The translations under genes and the position numbers were made by a program. This document shows positions 8,348 through 15,726 of a DNA stretch of 42,181 nucleotides, in pieces. The notes under the pieces are model-generated. The model did not search any database. It was not told the origin of the DNA and saw nothing but the letters and a program-made list of their open reading frames with translations. Origin of the DNA: Pseudomonadota bacterium (GTDB taxonomy: Bacteria > Chloroflexota > UBA6077 > JAJPHF01); contig JAJPHF010000084.1 in assembly GCA_021325365.1 (NCBI GenBank), positions 1-42,181 on the forward strand, written 5' to 3'. Each line of letters begins with the position of its first letter. The first letter of the stretch is position 1.

Positions 8348-9319
8348 TCAGTCCGCGGGAACGAGCGCGCGGCCGTCGAGCTGGAACAGCGTCTCCGGCG
8401 CCAGGCGCTCCGCGATCACGCCCTGTTCGTGGGCGTAGTCGAGCCAGGCGTCGAGCGTCGGGCGATTGGCGGCAAGCCCCGCCGGCCAGGGCTGCGGCCC
8501 CAAGACCGCCTCTTGCTCAGCCCAACTCAGGCCTGGCCAGACGACGCTAGGAGCCTGTACCGCGCGCTGCCGCGCCACGTAGACGTCGAGGGCGCGCCGC
8601 AGGCCGTCGTAGAGGCTCGCGGCCAGCCACGGGTGCGCGGCGAGCACGCTGTTCTTCACGACGACCGTGTGCATTGGCGGGAACAGGCCCGTGCGCCGAA
8701 AGTAGTCCTGCTCGACAGGCACGTAGTCGGGGATGAGGCGCCGCACGCGCGCCAGGTCACCGGGCGCCCAGGCCGGCTCGTGCGGGATCAGCATGGCGTC
8801 GATCTCGCCGGCGGCCAACAGGCCCTCGAGCGTCTGGCCCGGCGGGCAGGGCCGCAGGCGGACCCAGGCGGGCACCTCGTAGCGCGGGTCGTCCTGGCCG
8901 TTGCTCACCCACTCGACCGAGCGCAGGTCCAGCCCGTAGTCGTGCTGCAGCAGCGCGCGCTGCCAGACGAGCGCCGAGTTCGACCACATCTGAATGCCGA
9001 TGCGCTTGCCGTTGAGCTGCTCCGGCGCTGCCACACCCCCGGCGCGGGCTACCCAGATGTCGCGCTGGCGGAACGAGCGCAGCGGGAAGATGGGGAGCGC
9101 GGTGAACGGCAGCCCGAACGGAAACCCGTTCAGGTAGTTGCCGCTGGAGTACTCGCAGACGTCGAAAGCGAGGTCGTCGCGCATGCGGCGGTGCCGGTCG
9201 CCGGCGCGCGTCGGGTGCCGCACGAACGACAGCTCGACGTCGGCCACCTGCACCGTGCCGTCCCACAGCGGCTCGAACAGCGGCGTCTCGCACGCCATGA
9301 CCAGCGGCAGCCCTGCCAT
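8348..9319 (-). CDS. 4,5-dihydroxyphthalate decarboxylase (Pht5)-like protein
   Basis: A 323-residue protein with the periplasmic-binding-protein type II fold but no signal peptide or lipobox, so it is probably cytoplasmic. The pattern matches the Pht5 group: an early MACETPLFEPLWDG region, FDVCEYSSGNYL at about 53-64, GLPFTALPIFPLRSFR at about 69-84, LNGKRIGIQMW near 103-113, and YFRRTGLFPPMHTVVVKN in the second half. Pht5 decarboxylates 4,5-dihydroxyphthalate to protocatechuate in phthalate degradation. ATG at 9319 with GGGAGGG 4 bases upstream; the upstream in-frame ATG would add 41 basic low-complexity residues. The two Rieske/Pht4-like pairs and LigAB-like proteins elsewhere in the window fit such a step, but they are over 10 kb away. 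A true transport binding protein is the alternative, made unlikely by the missing export signal. Confidence 0.75.
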   Translation of the reverse strand: MAGLPLVMACETPLFEPLWDGTVQVADVELSFVRHPTRAGDRHRRMRDDLAFDVCEYSSGNYLNGFPFGLPFTALPIFPLRSFRQRDIWVARAGGVAAPEQLNGKRIGIQMWSNSALVWQRALLQHDYGLDLRSVEWVSNGQDDPRYEVPAWVRLRPCPPGQTLEGLLAAGEIDAMLIPHEPAWAPGDLARVRRLIPDYVPVEQDYFRRTGLFPPMHTVVVKNSVLAAHPWLAASLYDGLRRALDVYVARQRAVQAPSVVWPGLSWAEQEAVLGPQPWPAGLAANRPTLDAWLDYAHEQGVIAERLAPETLFQLDGRALVPAD

Positions 9320-9377
9320 CGTGCCCTCCCATCCGGTGTGCCCCGCGCCATCGGCGCAGTATAGCACCGGGCGGCGG

Positions 9378-11336
9378 TCAGGGCGTGCCCGAGCGCGAGC
9401 CGCGCGAGGCGCCGGCGAGCGCGTCGTCGTCCCCGGTCCCATCGGACCCGTCGACGCTGGCCGTAGCCGCGAGGCGCTCCGCGCGCCGCCAGCGCAGCGG
9501 CATGCGGACCGACATCCGCAGCACCCGCTCGCGGCGGCTCTCCTCCTCCAGGTGACGGACGCGGGCTTTGAGCAGATCGGTGAGCGCGATGAGGCCGATG
9601 AGCGTGTGCGGCGCCTGCCGCCGGACGACGGGCAGGCGGGTGAGGCCGCTCTCGGCCATGCGGTACACGACGACCCGCAGCGTCTCGTCGGGGTAGGCGA
9701 CGGCCGGCTCGTGGTTCGCCAGCTCGCCCAGCGTGAGCCCCAGGCCGAACGCCCCGGGGTCGGCCAGCGCCTGCCGCAGCTGCGTGCGCGTCACCACGCC
9801 GACGAGCGCCTGGTCGGGGCCAACCACGGGGTAGAGCCGCTGGCGCCGCCGCGGCGACTCGCTCGGCAGCAGGCGGCTCACCTCGTCGAGCGGGGTGGCG
9901 GCGGGCAGCGCCACGATGTCGGTGCGCATGGCGTCGCGCACGAACTCGATCTCCAGCGGGTCGATGGAGTAGTCGCGCGTCAGGTGGTGGCCGCGGCGGC
10001 TGATCTTCTCCGTCAGGATCGAGCGGCGCAGGACGAGCACCGTGAAGCCGTGCGCCACGACCGCGGCGACCAGCAGCGGCAGGAGGATGTTCGTATCGTG
10101 GGTCAGCTCCAGGCTGAACAGGATGCCGGTGAACGGCGAGCGCATCGTGCCGCCGAGGATCGCGCCCATGCTGACAAGCGGCCAAAACCCCGCGCCCTCG
10201 TTCGGCAGCACCATCGCCTCCAGGCCGCCGAGCGCGCCGCCCATCATGAGCAGCGGCGCCAGCACGCCGCCCGACGTGCCCGAGCCGAGCGAGACGGCCC
10301 AGATAACGGATTTCACGAGGAGGATGCCCAGGATCACCTGGCTGGCCACCGAGCCTTGCAGCAAGGCCTCGATCGTGTCGTAGCCGACGCCGAGCGCCTG
10401 CGGGAAGACCAGGCCGCCCAGGCCGATGACCACGCCGCCGATGGCCGGCCACCACATCCAATGGATCGGCAGCTTTTGGAAGGCGTCCTCGGAGCCGTAG
10501 ACGCCCATCGTGAGCAGCGTCGACAGGGCGCCCGCGAGCAGGCCGACCAGCACGCAGCCAAGGATGCCGTCGACGCCGACGAACGCCGCGTGCGGCGGCG
10601 TGGGAAAGAGCGGGGCCGGGCCGAGGATGTAGTGGCGCACGAGCGCGGCGGTCGCGCTCGCCAGCGCGACCGGGATGAGACTGCGGGGCTTCCACTCGAA
10701 GAGCAGCAGCTCGACGGCCAGCAGCACCGCCGCGACCGGGGTGGCGAACGTGGCCGACATGCCGCCGGCGGCGCCCGCCACCAGCAGCGTTTTGCGCTCG
10801 GCGCCGCTAAGGCGCAAGAACTGGGCGATCAGCGAGCCGAACGCGCCGCCGGTCATGATGATCGGCCCCTCGGCGCCGAAAGGCCCGCCCGAGCCGATCG
10901 AGATGGCCGACGAGAGCGGCTTGAGGATCGCCAGCTTGGGCTCGACGCGGCTGCCGCCCATGAGAATCGCTTCGATTGCCTCCGGAATGCCGTGGCCGCG
11001 AATACGCTCCGAGCCGTAGCGGGCCATGAGCCCGACGATGATGGCGCCGATGACCGGGACGAACACCTCGAACACGCCGAGATGATTGTTCGCCGGCGAG
11101 ACGAGCGCGAAGTCCCAGCGCTGATAGAAGAACAGGTTGGTGAACAGGCCGATCAGGCGGAGCAGCGCGAGCGCGACGAAGGCGCTGAGCACGCCGATGC
11201 CCACGGCGATTACGGCGAGGGGGATGACACGCGGGGTAGTGGTGAAGTCGCCGAGCCGCCCGGTTGCCTCGTCCTGGCCCAGGCGGCTCAAGGCGCCGAC
11301 GAGCCAGCGCCTCGCGCCCGGATAGGTTGCTTGCAC
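9378..11336 (-). CDS. ClC-family chloride channel/transporter with CBS domains
   Basis: A 652-residue protein. Residues about 35-475 form the ClC membrane core of many helices, with selectivity motifs GHGIPE at 114-119, GSGGPFGAEGP at 148-158 and GTSGGVLAP further on. The gating glutamate of GxEGP is present (E156). At the position where antiporters carry a second proton glutamate (the segment AVLLAVELLLFEW) the E seems to be followed by Leu rather than Glu, which hints at a channel rather than a proton antiporter; this needs an alignment. Two CBS domains follow at about 490-620, usually adenine-nucleotide sensors, then a charged tail. GTG at 11336 starts one base after the MarR stop, and its ribosome site GGAGGAGGG lies inside the end of the MarR gene, so translation is coupled. 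Confidence 0.9.
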   Translation of the reverse strand: MQATYPGARRWLVGALSRLGQDEATGRLGDFTTTPRVIPLAVIAVGIGVLSAFVALALLRLIGLFTNLFFYQRWDFALVSPANNHLGVFEVFVPVIGAIIVGLMARYGSERIRGHGIPEAIEAILMGGSRVEPKLAILKPLSSAISIGSGGPFGAEGPIIMTGGAFGSLIAQFLRLSGAERKTLLVAGAAGGMSATFATPVAAVLLAVELLLFEWKPRSLIPVALASATAALVRHYILGPAPLFPTPPHAAFVGVDGILGCVLVGLLAGALSTLLTMGVYGSEDAFQKLPIHWMWWPAIGGVVIGLGGLVFPQALGVGYDTIEALLQGSVASQVILGILLVKSVIWAVSLGSGTSGGVLAPLLMMGGALGGLEAMVLPNEGAGFWPLVSMGAILGGTMRSPFTGILFSLELTHDTNILLPLLVAAVVAHGFTVLVLRRSILTEKISRRGHHLTRDYSIDPLEIEFVRDAMRTDIVALPAATPLDEVSRLLPSESPRRRQRLYPVVGPDQALVGVVTRTQLRQALADPGAFGLGLTLGELANHEPAVAYPDETLRVVVYRMAESGLTRLPVVRRQAPHTLIGLIALTDLLKARVRHLEEESRRERVLRMSVRMPLRWRRAERLAATASVDGSDGTGDDDALAGASRGSRSGTP

Positions 11337-11337
11337 G

Positions 11338-11820
11338 TTACCCTCCTCCCAGCGGCGACGGCTCGCCGGCGTCGTCGCCCGGCGGGGGCTCGTCGCCCAC
11401 GTCCCCGGCGAGCAGCGCGTTGAGCGCACGCTGGAGCGCCGGCCCGGCCTGGCGCAGCTCGGCGCGGTGCTGGAGCGACAGCTCGCGCAGCACCGCGGTC
11501 CCCGCTGGCGTGAGCGCCAGCAGCACCTGGCGACGATCGGCGGCGCCGCGGGTGCGCTGCACGAGGCCGCGGTCCGCCAGGCGGTCGACCAGCTCCACCG
11601 CGCTGTGATGGGCGATCTGCAGGCGCTCGGCCAGCTCGCCAATGGTGGCGGCGCGGTCGGCGGGCAGGCCCTTCAGGGTCAAAAGCGCCTGGTGCTGCTG
11701 CGGCTCGAGCCCGGCGCGACGCGCCTCGCGCTCGCTAAAGTGGAGGAAACGGCGAATCTGATAGCGCAGCTCGGCCAGCGCGCGGTAGTCGGCCAGCGGC
11801 ATGCCGTCGTCTGACATCAT
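11338..11820 (-). CDS. MarR-family transcriptional regulator
   Basis: A 160-residue winged-helix protein. The helix-turn-helix lies at about 60-85 (IGELAERLQIAHHSAVELVD) and the wing at about 86-110 carries the classic DRGLVQRT...DRRQVLLALTPAG pattern. N-terminal and C-terminal helices would form the dimer interface. MarR proteins usually repress a neighbouring gene and are released by aromatic or phenolic ligands. It sits immediately upstream of the ClC gene in one operon (one base between stop and start), so it probably controls chloride transport or its own operon. The start at 11820 begins with two Met codons and lacks a Shine-Dalgarno sequence. Confidence 0.9.
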   Translation of the reverse strand: MMSDDGMPLADYRALAELRYQIRRFLHFSEREARRAGLEPQQHQALLTLKGLPADRAATIGELAERLQIAHHSAVELVDRLADRGLVQRTRGAADRRQVLLALTPAGTAVLRELSLQHRAELRQAGPALQRALNALLAGDVGDEPPPGDDAGEPSPLGGG

Positions 11821-11830
11821 TGTACCAGGA

Positions 11831-11836
11831 AATATA
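11831..11836 (-). promoter_or_regulatory. Candidate -10 box for marR-clc, suggesting a leaderless transcript
   Basis: On the minus strand TATATT lies 10 bases upstream of the MarR ATG. Transcription would begin within about 5 bases of the start codon, and no Shine-Dalgarno sequence is present, which fits a leaderless mRNA. The -35 region is poor. Confidence 0.35.
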
Positions 11837-12130
11837 TCGCCTCACGATGCGTGGCGCCAGGGGAGGCAACTGGTCGGCTGCGGCACCTCGGCCGGACGCG
11901 CCGCGGCGAGGCAGCCGGGTCGGCCCCGCGCGCACTACGGCAAAGCGCATGCCTGCCAGGCGGCGCACCTGCCGGCGGCGGCTCGCTTTGCCGGCGCGAT
12001 CGGCCGCCTTTGCGGCGCCGGGGCGTTACCAGCAGCACGGCGGGCGCGTTCATCGCGCCCGCCGTGCTGCCCATCTCTACTCCCCCCTTCCTTCGTAGGG
12101 AAGGGGGGCAGGGGGGGTTAGGTCACCGGC
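11837..12130. other. Intergenic region, no gene; holds one palindromic repeat
   Basis: Non-coding stretch between the MarR promoter and the stop of the second VOC gene. Its only clear structure is the C/G hairpin at 12082-12108. No supported reading frame. Confidence 0.5.
12082..12108. repeat. C/G-rich palindrome, dispersed-repeat or terminator-like
   Basis: A perfect 10-base stem, CCCCCCTTCC (12082-12091) with GGAAGGGGGG (12099-12108), around a 7-base loop TTCGTAG, followed by a G-rich run and GTTAGG. Sequences of this style recur between genes in many Chloroflexota genomes. It sits just past the 3' end of the VOC gene on the minus strand, so it could also stop transcription. A related but different palindrome lies at 37982-38002. 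Confidence 0.6.
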
Positions 12131-12556
12131 CTAGTGGCCGACGCGCGCCGCCACCTGCTCGGCCGTCTCGGGCTCGGTCGCCCAGCCGGCCGTCGCCAGG
12201 TCGATGCCGGTGCCGACGGGGTCGTGGATGCGGAACTCGGCGTAGCGACCATCGCGCGGCCGCGGCGCGATGCCCGTCTGGGCCCCCGCGTCCTTGCCCG
12301 CCCGCGCGACGGCCTCCGGGTCGTCCACCTGGAAGCCGAAGTGGTTGATGCCCTCCGGGTTGTCCCGCGCCGGGAGGATGGCCAGGTTGATGTAGCCGTC
12401 CGAGACGTAGATCGCGCGCTGGTCCGTCGGCCCGCGGTCGTCGTTGGGGGTCTGCTCCATCACCTGCGTCATGCCGAAGGTGTTGATGTAGAAGTCGGCC
12501 AGCTTGCGGGTGTCCTTGCTGCAGATCGCGATGTGCCGAATCTTCGCCTGGGCCAT
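12131..12556 (-). CDS. VOC family protein (second copy)
   Basis: A 141-residue VOC-fold protein. It opens with AKIRHIAICSKDTRKLADFY, continues with FGMTQV, YVSDGYINLAILPA and GINHFGFQVDDPEAV, and closes with FRIHDPVGTGIDL. Candidate metal ligands are the His in the first strand and the His in INHFGF. The same blocks occur in the VOC protein at 7292-7660, so the two are paralogues. ATG at 12556 was chosen because GGAGG lies 7 bases upstream; the longer frame adds nine residues that encode the ribosome site. Downstream of the lipoprotein gene at 12667 on the same strand with a 110-base gap. Substrate unknown. Confidence 0.86.
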   Translation of the reverse strand: MAQAKIRHIAICSKDTRKLADFYINTFGMTQVMEQTPNDDRGPTDQRAIYVSDGYINLAILPARDNPEGINHFGFQVDDPEAVARAGKDAGAQTGIAPRPRDGRYAEFRIHDPVGTGIDLATAGWATEPETAEQVAARVGH

Positions 12557-12631
12557 CTCGCCGCCTCCTTCTCGCCGCGCCATGCGCGGCCCCTCTCGCG
12601 CGCCCCGTGGCGCTCCGTCGCCGCTGCTGCT

Positions 12632-12637
12632 GTTATA
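12632..12637 (-). promoter_or_regulatory. Candidate -10 box for the second VOC gene
   Basis: TATAAC on the minus strand, about 75 bases upstream of the VOC start at 12556. No matching -35 hexamer at the usual distance, so weak; the gene may instead be read through from the lipoprotein gene. Confidence 0.25.
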
Positions 12638-12666
12638 CTGCGCGTCGCCTCTCCGGCGCCCGGCCG

Positions 12667-13728
12667 CTACTGGCCGTAGAGCTGCTTGATGAACCCGTCT
12701 TGCTCCATCTCCTGCAGGAAGCTCACGTCCACGAAGTCGGACGGCTTCATGTTCGTGACCGGCGGGTCCACGTCGCGCTCCATCTCCGTCTGGATAGCCT
12801 CGTCGCTCGGATAGGGCAGCGGCTCGTAGCCGTCCAGCCCCTCCTCGTAGAGATACGCGGTCTGGTCCCAGGGGAGGCCGTTCATGTACTGCTGCATGAT
12901 GGCGATGGTCTCGTCGCGCTGCGTCTTGTAGTAGTGGATGCCCTCGACGTAGGCGCGCATGAAGCGCCGCACCTCGTCGCGGTCGCGCTCGATGTGGCCG
13001 CGCGTGGCGGCGAGCGCGCCGTTCACCGAGGGGATCTTTAGCTGACGGCCGTCGGCCAGGGTGACCGCGCCCGCCTGCTCGGCGGTCGGGATCATGATGC
13101 CGCTGACCGCCGAGGCGTCGATGCCGCCGCTCACCATCGCGGCGGCGGCCTCGGGGTTGCCGCCGGTCTGGATCACGTTCACCTGGTCGAGCGGCACGCC
13201 GGCGCGGTCGAGCAGAATCTTCAGGAAGGTGTGCGAGGTGGAGCCGATCTGCGAGACGCCCACGCTATGGCCGCGTAGCTCGGCCAGCGAGTGGATGCCC
13301 GACTGCTGGTTCGCCATGATGCGGAAGGTGAAGTAGTTGCCCGCGCTGGCGAGGATCAGCGTGTCGCCGTTCAGCGCGCGGGCGCGGATCACCGCCGGGG
13401 CGCCGACGTTCGCGTAGTCGAAGTCGCCGGCGATGAGCGACTGCGTGAGCCGCGGCGTGCCGGGGACCAGGTGGAGGTCCACGTCCAGCCCGTACTTGTC
13501 GAACAGCCCCGCCTCCTTGGCGATCCACGGGATGGCGAACGTCTCGCTGGGCGCGACGTAGCCGAGGTCCACGTGCTTGCGCGGCGGAGGCGCCGGGGCG
13601 GCCGGTGCCGCGGGCGCCGCCGCATCGCCCGCCGCGGCGCTCGGCGCGGGGGCGGACTGGGCCGCCTGCTGACACGCCGCCAGCGCGAGACTCAGCACGA
13701 CCGCGGCGATGCTCAGCGCCCCACGCAT
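12667..13728 (-). CDS. ABC-type substrate-binding lipoprotein (NMT1/TauA/THI5-like), no. 1
   Basis: A 353-residue exported lipoprotein. The signal peptide ends in the lipobox L16-A-A-C19, followed by an Ala/Pro linker to about residue 50 and the NMT1-like binding domain. Family landmarks: IPWIAKEAGLFDKYGLDVDL at about 67-86, LRGHSVGVSQIGSTS near 150-164, FLKILLDRAGV, and a C-terminal helix region ending in the family-like FVDVSFLQEMEQDGF. Such proteins bind sulfonates, nitrate, pyrimidine precursors or aromatic acids for ABC importers. No permease or ATPase gene is nearby. ATG at 13728 directly precedes the signal peptide. It is transcribed away from a second lipoprotein gene at 13911, and the two share a 182-base regulatory region with well-formed promoter elements. 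Ligand unknown. Confidence 0.87.
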   Translation of the reverse strand: MRGALSIAAVVLSLALAACQQAAQSAPAPSAAAGDAAAPAAPAAPAPPPRKHVDLGYVAPSETFAIPWIAKEAGLFDKYGLDVDLHLVPGTPRLTQSLIAGDFDYANVGAPAVIRARALNGDTLILASAGNYFTFRIMANQQSGIHSLAELRGHSVGVSQIGSTSHTFLKILLDRAGVPLDQVNVIQTGGNPEAAAAMVSGGIDASAVSGIMIPTAEQAGAVTLADGRQLKIPSVNGALAATRGHIERDRDEVRRFMRAYVEGIHYYKTQRDETIAIMQQYMNGLPWDQTAYLYEEGLDGYEPLPYPSDEAIQTEMERDVDPPVTNMKPSDFVDVSFLQEMEQDGFIKQLYGQ

Positions 13729-13791
13729 GGCCTTACCCCCAGATCGCGTCCCGGGCAGCCGTCCGCCCGCAAATCGTCGCATGCTGTCCGC

Positions 13792-13820
13792 ATCCTACGT
13801 CTGCACCGCGCGGCTGTCAA
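13792..13820 (-). promoter_or_regulatory. Sigma-70-like promoter for lipoprotein gene no. 1
   Basis: On the minus strand a perfect -35 TTGACA (13820-13815), a 17-base spacer, then -10 TAGGAT (13797-13792). Transcription would start near 13785, giving a leader of about 57 bases. Confidence 0.62.
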
Positions 13821-13836
13821 GGAATGGCGCTTGACA
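13815..13836. promoter_or_regulatory. Inverted repeat joining two divergent -35 boxes (operator candidate)
   Basis: TGTCAAG (13815-13821) and CTTGACA (13830-13836) form a perfect 7-base dyad with an 8-base spacer. Each arm contains TTGACA, the -35 box for one of the two divergent lipoprotein genes. A dimeric regulator bound here would block or control both promoters at once. Confidence 0.55.
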
Positions 13837-13859
13837 ACGCGGCGCCCCGCTGCCATCGT
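13831..13859 (+). promoter_or_regulatory. Candidate promoter for lipoprotein gene no. 2
   Basis: Perfect -35 TTGACA (13831-13836), 17-base spacer, and a weak -10 CATCGT (13854-13859) that keeps only the second, third and last consensus bases. The leader would be about 45 bases. Confidence 0.4.
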
Positions 13860-13910
13860 AGGGACGCGGCGGGGCGCCGCGGCAGCGGCCACGACGCGAG
13901 GAGGAGCGCC

Positions 13911-14975
13911 ATGAAGCGCGCGTCGATCATCCCCCGGGCCGGCCTGCTGCTGGCGGCGCTGCTGGTCGCCGGCGCCTGCGGCTCGCCCGCGCCGCCCGCC
14001 GCCGCGCCCGCCCCGCCGGGCGGCCCCGCCGCCGCGTCGCCCGGCGTTAGCGCTCCCAGCGGGGCGAGCGCGGCCAACCCGGCGACGCGCCAGCACGTCC
14101 GCGTCTCCTACGGCGCCCCCGTGGGCTCGATGGCGCCCATCGTGGCCGCTAACAAGCTGGACGAGTGGGCGAGCGCGGGCCTCGACGTGGACGTGCAGCG
14201 GATTCCCTCCAACACCTCCGTCGCGGCGCTCGTCGCGGGCGAGCTGGACCTGGTGCAGGTCTCCGCGCCGGCGCTCATCTCCGCCGACGTCGGCGGCGGC
14301 GCGGACCTCGTGTTCATCGCCGGCGCGCTCGACCGCTTCATCCTGGGCGTCTGGGCCATGCCCGGCATCAACACCGCCGACGACCTGCGCGGCAAGACGA
14401 TCGGCTCCGACCGGCCGGGCACGCCGGTGGCCTACGCCACCGACGTGACGCTCGCGCGCCTGGGCCTGAGCCACAGCGACGTGCAGATCCTGCCGCTCGG
14501 CACGGACGGCATGATCCCTGGCCTGGAATCCGGGCAGCTGCAGGCCGCGTCGATGACCCTGCCGCAGATCATCCCGGCGCAGCGCATGGGCGCACACCTG
14601 ATGGTCAACCTGTACGATCTGACCTATCAGAACATCGGCCTGATCATGCGGCGCGGCGACATGGACCGGCTCGCGCCAGCCCTGCCCGGGCTGCTGCGCG
14701 TCTACCGTCAGGGCATCGAGCGCTTCCTCCAGGACGAGCGCTGGGGCAAGGAGGTCCTAACCGACTTGCTGGACACCACCGACGAGGACCAGATCGACCA
14801 GACCTACGACTTCTTCACCAAGACGGTCCCCTTCACGCCCAGCCTGCGCGTCTCGCGCGACGGGCTGCAAGCGGTGGTCGACTCGCTGAAGGACACCCTG
14901 CCCGGCGCCGCGACCGCGAACATCGACAGCTTCTACGACCACCGCTTCGTGGACCAGCTCGACGCCGCGCGCTAA
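13911..14975 (+). CDS. ABC-type substrate-binding lipoprotein (NMT1/TauA-like), no. 2
   Basis: A 354-residue exported lipoprotein. Signal peptide with lipobox V19-A-G-A-C23, an Ala/Pro/Ser linker to about residue 58, then the binding domain. Landmarks: SYGAPVGSMAPIVAANKLDEW near 66-86, LVAGELDLVQVSAPAL, TADDLRGKTIGSDRPGTPVAYATDV in the middle, and a helical C-terminus. It differs clearly from lipoprotein no. 1, so the divergent pair is not a recent duplication. ATG at 13911 with GAGGAGGAG about 5 bases upstream. No permease or ATPase gene follows; the next gene is convergent (mtnB), separated by a large palindrome. Ligand unknown; aromatic acids or sulfonates are guesses from context. Confidence 0.86.
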   Translation: MKRASIIPRAGLLLAALLVAGACGSPAPPAAAPAPPGGPAAASPGVSAPSGASAANPATRQHVRVSYGAPVGSMAPIVAANKLDEWASAGLDVDVQRIPSNTSVAALVAGELDLVQVSAPALISADVGGGADLVFIAGALDRFILGVWAMPGINTADDLRGKTIGSDRPGTPVAYATDVTLARLGLSHSDVQILPLGTDGMIPGLESGQLQAASMTLPQIIPAQRMGAHLMVNLYDLTYQNIGLIMRRGDMDRLAPALPGLLRVYRQGIERFLQDERWGKEVLTDLLDTTDEDQIDQTYDFFTKTVPFTPSLRVSRDGLQAVVDSLKDTLPGAATANIDSFYDHRFVDQLDAAR

Positions 14976-15094
14976 GCAGACGGCCATGATCGACCGGAAC
15001 ATCGCCGCCGTAAACGGCGGGCCCGAGTCTAGTCGCCTGGCCTGCCGTTTACGGCGGCGACCGGACACGCACTGGAACCGGTGCCATCTGCTTA
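14973..15094. repeat. Large nested inverted-repeat element between convergent genes
   Basis: Outer arms TAAGCAGACGGC (14973-14984, overlapping the lipoprotein stop codon) and GCCATCTGCTTA (15083-15094) are inverted copies with one mismatch. Inner arms of 17 bases, 15002-15018 and 15044-15060, are perfect inverted copies around a 25-base loop, and each arm itself holds the small palindrome GCCGTAAACGGC-like core. The element separates two converging genes. It could be a bidirectional terminator or a short MITE-like mobile element. Confidence 0.6.
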
Positions 15095-15111
15095 GGGGCC
15101 GGGCGACGCGA

Positions 15112-15726
15112 TCAGGCGGGCGGCGTCGGGGCGCCGCCGGCGTTCAGAAACTCCAGCAGCCAGACGACGGTCTCGGCGTGGTAGCGGGCCTGATCGAGGC
15201 TGGCGCCCCAGGTGTAGAGGCCGTGGCGCCGCACCAGCAGGGCCGGCACGCCAGGCTCCAGCGCAGCCGCCGCGCGGTCGCCCAGGACAGTCATATCCTG
15301 GCTGTTGGCGACCACAGGCACGCGCACGCGGTCGCCCTCCGCCGCGCGGCCGATGCCCTTCAGCATCTCCAGGCCCTCCAGCGCCACGCCGTTCGGGTAG
15401 GCGTCGGCGGCCAGCACGGCGGCGAGGGGATGGACGTGGACGACGGCGCCGGCGCCCGTCAGCGCGGCGAGGCGGGCGTGGAGGGCGGCCTCCGCCGAGG
15501 GCCGGCGGGGCGCGGCGGGATCGACCGCCGCGCCCCGCGCGTCGACCAGCACCACGTCGGCGGCGGTGAGCGCGCCCTTGTCGATCCCGGACGCGGTGAC
15601 GGCCAGCCGCAACGGGTCGCGCGCCAGCACGAGCGACAGGTTGCCGGCGGTGCCGCGCATCCAGCCGAGCGCCGCGAGGCGGGCGGCCTCGGCGGCGAGC
15701 GCCGCGCCCGCAGCCGCCAGGCTCAC
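15112..15726 (-). CDS. mtnB: Methylthioribulose-1-phosphate dehydratase
   Basis: A 204-residue class II aldolase-fold enzyme that dehydrates methylthioribulose 1-phosphate in the methionine salvage pathway. The family pattern is complete: GTAGNLS at 25-31 (phosphate binding), TASGIDKG at 44-51, the zinc histidines H97 and H99 in VVHVHP, and the third His H168 in LVRRHGLYTWG, a signature that separates MtnB from fuculose aldolases. GTG at 15726 overlaps the mtnC stop in the sequence GTGA, so the two are translationally coupled. Last gene of the mtnD-mtnC-mtnB operon. Length agrees with the family (about 200-220). Confidence 0.92.
   Translation of the reverse strand: MSLAAAGAALAAEAARLAALGWMRGTAGNLSLVLARDPLRLAVTASGIDKGALTAADVVLVDARGAAVDPAAPRRPSAEAALHARLAALTGAGAVVHVHPLAAVLAADAYPNGVALEGLEMLKGIGRAAEGDRVRVPVVANSQDMTVLGDRAAAALEPGVPALLVRRHGLYTWGASLDQARYHAETVVWLLEFLNAGGAPTPPA

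Noticed and set aside
8348..9319. Reading the Pht5-like gene as a transport binding protein
   Set aside because: No signal peptide or lipobox, and the sequence blocks fit the dihydroxyphthalate decarboxylase group; kept as an alternative only.
9138..11423. 761-codon plus-strand frame opposite the ClC gene
   Set aside because: Antisense shadow made of Arg/Gln/Asp/His-rich low complexity; the minus strand encodes an unmistakable ClC-CBS protein.
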